The position numbers were made by a program, and so were the translations under genes. A DNA stretch of 64,000 nt from Galerina marginata (Eukaryota > Basidiomycota > Agaricomycetes > Agaricales > Galerinaceae), in assembly GCA_023014335.1 (NCBI GenBank), contig JAECYW010000006.1, positions 186,001 to 250,000 of the forward strand, written 5' to 3'. This document shows, piece after piece, positions 58,986-64,000 of this stretch. How positions within the stretch are numbered: position 1 is the stretch's first letter; every line of letters starts with the position of its first letter. A model generated the notes under the pieces. The model did no database searches and was not told where the DNA came from. It saw only the letters and a program-made list of their open reading frames with translations.

Positions 58986-60529
58986 GTTCCGGACGATTCT
59001 CACGGCTCATGGTGTTCGTTCCCCGCCCACTCATTCGAGCCAAGAATACAACCCTACATAGTCAGTGGTGCTATATTCCTTCCTGTTCACTCAATGGAAT
59101 ATGTAGGAAGGCTGGACATTCAAATATATTCCACAGGCGGAGTGGACACCCTGAAGTTATTGAGGCTGCGCCTCTTTTTTTAGATATTTCCAGCAATGCC
59201 GTTGACTGAGCTGGTGGATATCGAGTTTAAGTTGGCAGTGCTGTGGACTCGGAGTGGTTTCACACCGAGTCTGCACCAAGTGGTGCAACTATCCGTTATA
59301 ATATCCTATCCTCTGTGCTACCAAACCATAGCTTTTTTGCACCATTGCCACCGCTTATTCTTGTCAATTTAAGGGCTGTCTTATTTTTGATTTCATGCCA
59401 AGTTATATTTTTTTTTTCCCCCTATTCGATGGTACGCCACCTGCCGCCCATGATTTCATTTTCTTCTGTGGCCATTCAGGTATATGAGTTAATTGCTCAC
59501 TTTCCTAGCCACCAAACCAGCCTTCCCGAGTCAGCAGTGTATGGGTTCAATAACGAAATTGTTCACTTTGTACCTAGCCCATTGTCAAATGTTCCGGGAC
59601 CATTTCCTCGTCAGCGATTTTCGAACTATACAGCCAGGTCATATTCGCCATAGATTACATTACATTTCGCTTACATGGTGGTTGTCGATGCCACCTTTTA
59701 AATTATGGGGTTTATGGCGTGCGGTTCTGAACCTCCATCGTGCAATCGATTTACTGAAAGCTGTTGCTCAAGCAGTCAAATTAAATGCATGTTCTCAGCT
59801 TCCTTTATTAGTGAGATTAATTTCGAAGGGGAGTCTCCAAGCTGGGAACACTCTAAAATTGATTTGCATTTATTTTCCAGGTTTTGAGCCTTATGTAGTT
59901 TGAGGTTGACGGAGGTGAGGTCCCGCCCACTAACATCCCAAACGATCAGCGCTAGGAATTGGACTGTATGTATACATTTTCACTTGAATGTTTGTTGACC
60001 GGTTAAGCTCACCTGGACCGGGTGGCCATATTGGATGTAATTGTCCATATCGCCGTGACTGTTAGAACGACATAGGTCCATTTTTCGACGGGAAAGAAGT
60101 GGAGGACTTACTTGAGTGCTGTCGAAACAACCAGTAGAAAACTCTGAAGATTATAGGCTCCTACAACATCCGGAGAAATATCAGATGGAAGGTAAACGGC
60201 GATTAAAGTAGTGAATAAAGGAAACAATGATCCGAAGGAGGATGGAAGGACTATACGATTAAGAAAGAATGGCTGAACGAAGTAGAAGCATCGAAGGAAT
60301 TCGAAAGGAGGACGACTGCGAGAAAGGCAACTTCGAGGACAAGGGGAAAAAGAAAAGAAGAAGAAGAAGAAAAACGAACATGAGGTGAATAGCAAATTAC
60401 TTTCATGTGAGTACACTTAGACTGGAAGATAAGTGACATTGACAGTAATGTGCACTGGTAGACCAGCGGAGATAGCTTACCTTGCGAATAATAAATGGGA
60501 CAAATGAGCAACGGAAATAAAAGAAACGG
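58986..60529. other. Intergenic; weak membrane-protein-like exons on minus strand
   Basis: On the minus strand two pieces next to plausible introns read VYLPSDISPDVVGAYN followed by LQSFLLVVSTALK (ends near 60112) and TYVVLTVTAIWTITSN (near 60035-60085). They could be exons of a small membrane protein, but no further exons join in frame. The 136-codon plus frame at 59243-59653 has no domain. Confidence 0.25.
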
Positions 60530-62340
60530 AGAATTTATGAGACGCACCTCATGTTCAGGCAATGACCCTATAATTGTGCATAAATCGATTCTAATGAGAA
60601 TAAATCCATTATGCACAATAGCGTCTGACCCAGAGTCATGCATGAAGATGCACAATGCGAGAGATGGTGGCTATGCAGTTTTTGCAGACGAGAGTTGCCT
60701 CATAAATTATGCATAAGTCTACAGGAATGCCTAATAAGGAGGACAGATAAGATTTTGGGCGACCGCTTAAGCGGTTTACAAAACCTCCGCGCTTTCCCTG
60801 ATGGAGATTTACCGTAGCTACCAGCGCACGACGCTCTTCCCGGCGATCAAATTTTCCAGACGTCGTGAAGAACGTTGATCAGCTCACCGCATCATTGTCC
60901 GAAACAACGAGAGCGATGGGGCGGGTACCCGGTCCGCACACTGTCCGTCAGTACTAGTCGAGTATGCGACTTGTATGTGACCGTCGAAATCATCGTCAAA
61001 CGCGGCGTGCACACTGCAACACCCTCTTACAGGGCTGTATGGTACTTCTTAGAAGTACTCTATAATACGAGTACTTCTCTCCTGACACTGCAATGGCAAT
61101 ATCAGTATGGATAATGCGGGGGTCTGTCGGAGAAGGGTATAAGGTCTACATACAAGATAGAAAGACAATGCTTTATAGTAGTTTTTGGATATCCTTAAAA
61201 GTGGCTTCGAGCCCTGTCATATCAAGATCTCGGAAGAAGATATGGCTAATATGAGATGATCCTTGAAGGTCAGCTAAATGCAAAACATTCTCCATTGCGT
61301 TAAATAAACAAAGTAAACAGTTGAGTCTAAACTAATCCCATAGAAAACAACCTGATCCAATTTTTCAAGGTTTGGGAGAACGAGGCATTTTTTTCATCCA
61401 TTTAATTTATGATAATGCGGTGAATTTGTGGACCTGGTTGAAAAGCCGATGGTCATGTTAAGATGGCTTGCAATGAACCTGTAGCGAATTCTGTGAGGCT
61501 AAGACAACTTTAAGGAACATAGAGACAACAAAATAAGCGCCGTGGAGAGGCTCCGATCAGTGCGGTCCGGAGCTCGGAAGGTCTAACAAAAATAATCGGT
61601 CAGCGGGAGTCGAGGAACAAAGTCAGGCGGCGAGACCGAAGCCGTAGACAATGGAGACAGGTGCCAATGAAGTTCGAGAGCGAGGTGAGCTGTGAGCATT
61701 GCAAATAATGGCGTCAGCTCAGAGTCAGCTGCGAGAAAACCCAGGAGTTAAGTGGAAATTCTGAGAAGGGAGCTGGATGGATGAGATTGAAGACTTATTG
61801 GGCAGAGCCAAAAGTCGGAAGAGGCAAGCAAAGGAGTGTGGCGCATGGGCGCGCATGGGGGAATTGACAGAAACGGTCCTCATCTTAGCTGGGGCGTTTG
61901 GGAAAACGCCTCCGGTAAGACGGCATCAGGGAGCACCGCAGGGTTCGGCAACGGGCAAATCAGGAAATTCTAACATTGGAGCGAGCGGAACAGCGATGTT
62001 CATTGAGGAAAGCGCGCTTTCACCCTGGCCCCGATATGGTGCCGTCTCTCTCTCGGACAATTTAGGATACACTGTCGGGAGTTGGGAGTCGGCACACGTT
62101 AATAATAGCATCAAGCACGCGTAGAGCAGTACGGGGGTATTATTAAATCAAGATCACTGATCGGAGGGCAGCATTGGCTGGAGAGATAAAGTGGAGTATC
62201 CATTTAGAGAAAACCTCTCACTAGAATAGAAATATGCATAGCAGGCAATTCTAACTTAGAGCCCAGTGTGTATAATGAATTAATTCTCATTAGAGTTGAA
62301 TTATGCACAATACGGACAGCACTAGGTCGCATTGTCCAGT
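60530..62340. mobile_element. Putative non-autonomous element with inverted TTATGCACAAT ends
   Basis: The left part (60530-60965) is the inverted copy of 895-1400 and contains ATTGTGCATAA, TTATGCACAAT and TTATGCATAAG. At the right, 62264-62330 carries the same motif block in the opposite orientation (ATTCTCATTAGAGTTGA then TTATGCACAAT). The core at about 61640-62000 shares blocks with the 21.3-22.3 kb element. The 115-codon frame at 61777-62124 covers part of that core and is not convincing as a gene. Confidence 0.5.
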
Positions 62341-62666
62341 AAGGGATGGACAAATTCAGAGGCATTTATCCATCGGGAGGTGGGCAAGACGGGCTGGCTT
62401 CGCAGCTGAAGCGAGACGGTATTGCGCCTTCAATAATTAATACATCCCACTAGTTAGTGACCTTTGTTAATAAGACTTTCTATGCTACTACTGTTCATTT
62501 ATATATCAAAACGACACATTTGACTCCCTAAATTGTAATCTCTAAAATTACTCCGCCGTCCTGATTCTACATTTAAAGCAATTCGCGATAGCATTCGCGG
62601 AACACGCAGGCAACTCCGCCAGCACTCCGGAGGTCAGAGAAAAAGCCGCCAATTTAACCATGCATT

Positions 62667-64000
62667 TTGTTACATAATGCCCCTATCAGTTCATCGCAAA
62701 CTACCACCATCCAAATGGACATTCCCCAGGATGTACTACTCCGCATCGGCGAAGATCATCTCGATGGCGTGGACCTCCTTGCGTACTCCTTGCTATGCCC
62801 ATCAACGCTCCAATTGCGCGAGGAGCACTTTCGTCGGCTCAAACTCGTCGCCAAGGACTTTGTTTATCCTGGCGACATTTCGCCCAAAATCCATTTACTA
62901 GATATTGCGTGGCAGGAAAGGCCCATCCTACAATCCGTCAAGGATTTAGAAATCACCGAACAGAAATGCGAAATAAGTGAACTGCCCACGTACCCGTCGG
63001 CCTGTATCGACATATTATCGGCACTGCCGTCTGTCGAGACACTGCGTCTAGGCATCGACTGGAGCCACGACTCACCAGCAGCCCTCGACATGGAAAAGGC
63101 CTTAGTTAAACTCGTCACGCTCCCATCGATCAAATCGGTGACGTTTACGAACGGGGGAATACCAATCGTCAAAATCAGTAACGCGTTCCAGCAAGAGTCG
63201 CAGCTCATAGAGGAGCTGTCCATTCGAGGATGCGAATTCACCGTACTGGAATTGCAAGCCCGACATGACGACTCGGTGCGTAAACCCCGCAACATAATAT
63301 CTATGACGAAGGGAACAGGAACGCCTACGATGAGTGGTGCGCGCATTATCGGGCGGCGTGCGAGAGGCTAGCCCCAGTGCACGCCGGGAGACGTTGGCTC
63401 CCTGTCAGCTTGGAGGTCAACAAGAGTCCCAATTTCTGGCGGATCATGCCGCGGTTCATAGATACCGCCCGCCTCACCAACCTCACAGTTGACTGGCCCC
63501 CCAAGAGCATCACTGACCTCGGTGGCTGGGAAATGCCACCGCTGGAACAGCTACGGATTCTAGGTGAGTGGTTTACATCAATATCAAAGTCCACTGCTTA
63601 CGGAATAATAGTAGCTGGCCCAACTTCCGACTCGTGGATTTCGTTGAACGAGTGCAGCGGAATATGGCGTGCGCGGTTTCTCTCAATTGCCTTCATCGGA
63701 CTAGGCAACTTGGAAATGAAAACATTGCGGGCAGACATCCCAGCATTTCTTGCAGGAGCAGAAAACTTTGAAAACATTTGCATCAAACTCCTGCTTCATT
63801 GTAGCGTCATCAACAAGTTAGCGACAGGTCAGGGGTGGTGGTTAGTCAAAGCCCTTACCAGCGTCAATGGAAACACCGTCTCCGCGATGTTGGCGCTTTC
63901 CATAAGCATACCGCGCGGACCACGCCGCCATACCTTCCCTTGGGGGGAACCCTCCAACTTTCTTACGTGGTTCAAAAGCACAAGTGCGACTCTGCAATCA
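62667..64000 (+). CDS. F-box/LRR-type protein, partial at window end
   Basis: Starts at 62667 (or at Met17, MDIPQDVLLRIGEDHL, at 62715, a better F-box start). Residues about 17-60 resemble an F-box start, followed by leucine-rich segments: SVKDLEITEQKCEI, LSALPSVETLRLGID, LPSIKSVTFTNGG and QLIEELSIRGCEF. The first long frame ends at 63371, but coding continues in another frame (YDEWCAHYRAACERLAP, WRIMPRFIDTARLTNL), so an intron or frame break lies near 63275-63320. A 48-base intron (63564-63611) then joins EQLRIL to VAGPTSDSWISLNE, and the frame stays open to base 64000. It is probably an SCF substrate adaptor like the other F-box genes here; the 3' end is outside the window. Confidence 0.65.

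Noticed and set aside
61777..62124. 115-codon plus frame as a gene
   Set aside because: It lies across the repeat core shared with 21.5-22.1 kb, where the frame is not conserved.

Overview
The window looks like a gene-poor, repeat-rich stretch of a basidiomycete (Agaricomycetes-type) nuclear genome. Three things support this: GT...AG introns of only about 48-60 bases with CTAAC/CTRAC branch sites, several F-box-like proteins of the kind expanded in mushroom-forming fungi, and an SH3 protein and transposase-like families that I recognise as mushroom-type. Nothing bacterial is present: no operons, ribosome binding sites or CRISPR arrays. No database search was possible, so family names rest on recognised motifs.

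Layout. 1-3.6 kb: a foldback repeat, a GGGAA-motif array and one arm of a repeat whose inverted partner lies at 60.5-61 kb. 3.7-5.3 kb: an intact single-exon F-box gene on the minus strand. 5.9-12.6 kb: a very large, serine/proline-rich minus-strand gene, unrecognised, readable only by changing frame several times and interrupted by a purine-rich repeat block. 12.9-13.8 kb: GAGCC-motif repeats and pyrimidine-rich minisatellites. 14.7-17.9 kb: a complete but gag-only (non-autonomous) LTR retrotransposon with matching LTRs, primer-binding site, polypurine tract and a short target duplication. 19.9-21.3 kb: an F-box gene split by a nine-base G run. 21.3-22.3 kb: a putative non-autonomous element framed by inverted ACACAGGT arrays. 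23.8-27.0 kb: a frameshifted SH3-domain gene with two clear introns, with tRNA-like (SINE-like) pieces on both sides. 29.3-35.7 kb: a decayed transposase-like gene, a gene with a PD-(D/E)XK-like signature, a divergent small gene, and a truncated ISWI chromatin-remodeller pseudogene that keeps its introns. 38.4-41.6 and 47.2-54.5 kb: GC-rich degenerate repeats, including four copies of a unit that keeps an intron but no shared protein frame. 41.7-44.1 kb: a well-structured eight-exon gene of unknown function. 44.7-45.7 and 55.3-56.3 kb: two long foldback elements. The second ends exactly at the start codon of a possible TET/JBP-like 2-oxoglutarate oxygenase fragment. 57.2-59.0 kb: an AAGTTAACTT palindrome array. 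60.5-62.3 kb: an element with inverted TTATGCACAAT ends and a core shared with the 21-22 kb element. 62.7 kb to the end: an F-box/LRR-type gene that leaves the window.

Taken together, this is an accessory, transposon-shaped region in which a few host genes survive among element remnants. The most unusual signals are (i) a set of elements each carrying its own short-motif array near the ends, two of which share a core, and (ii) a repeated, spliced, GC-rich unit with no recognisable product. Many frame breaks fall in or near homopolymers, so assembly error and real decay cannot be separated here.
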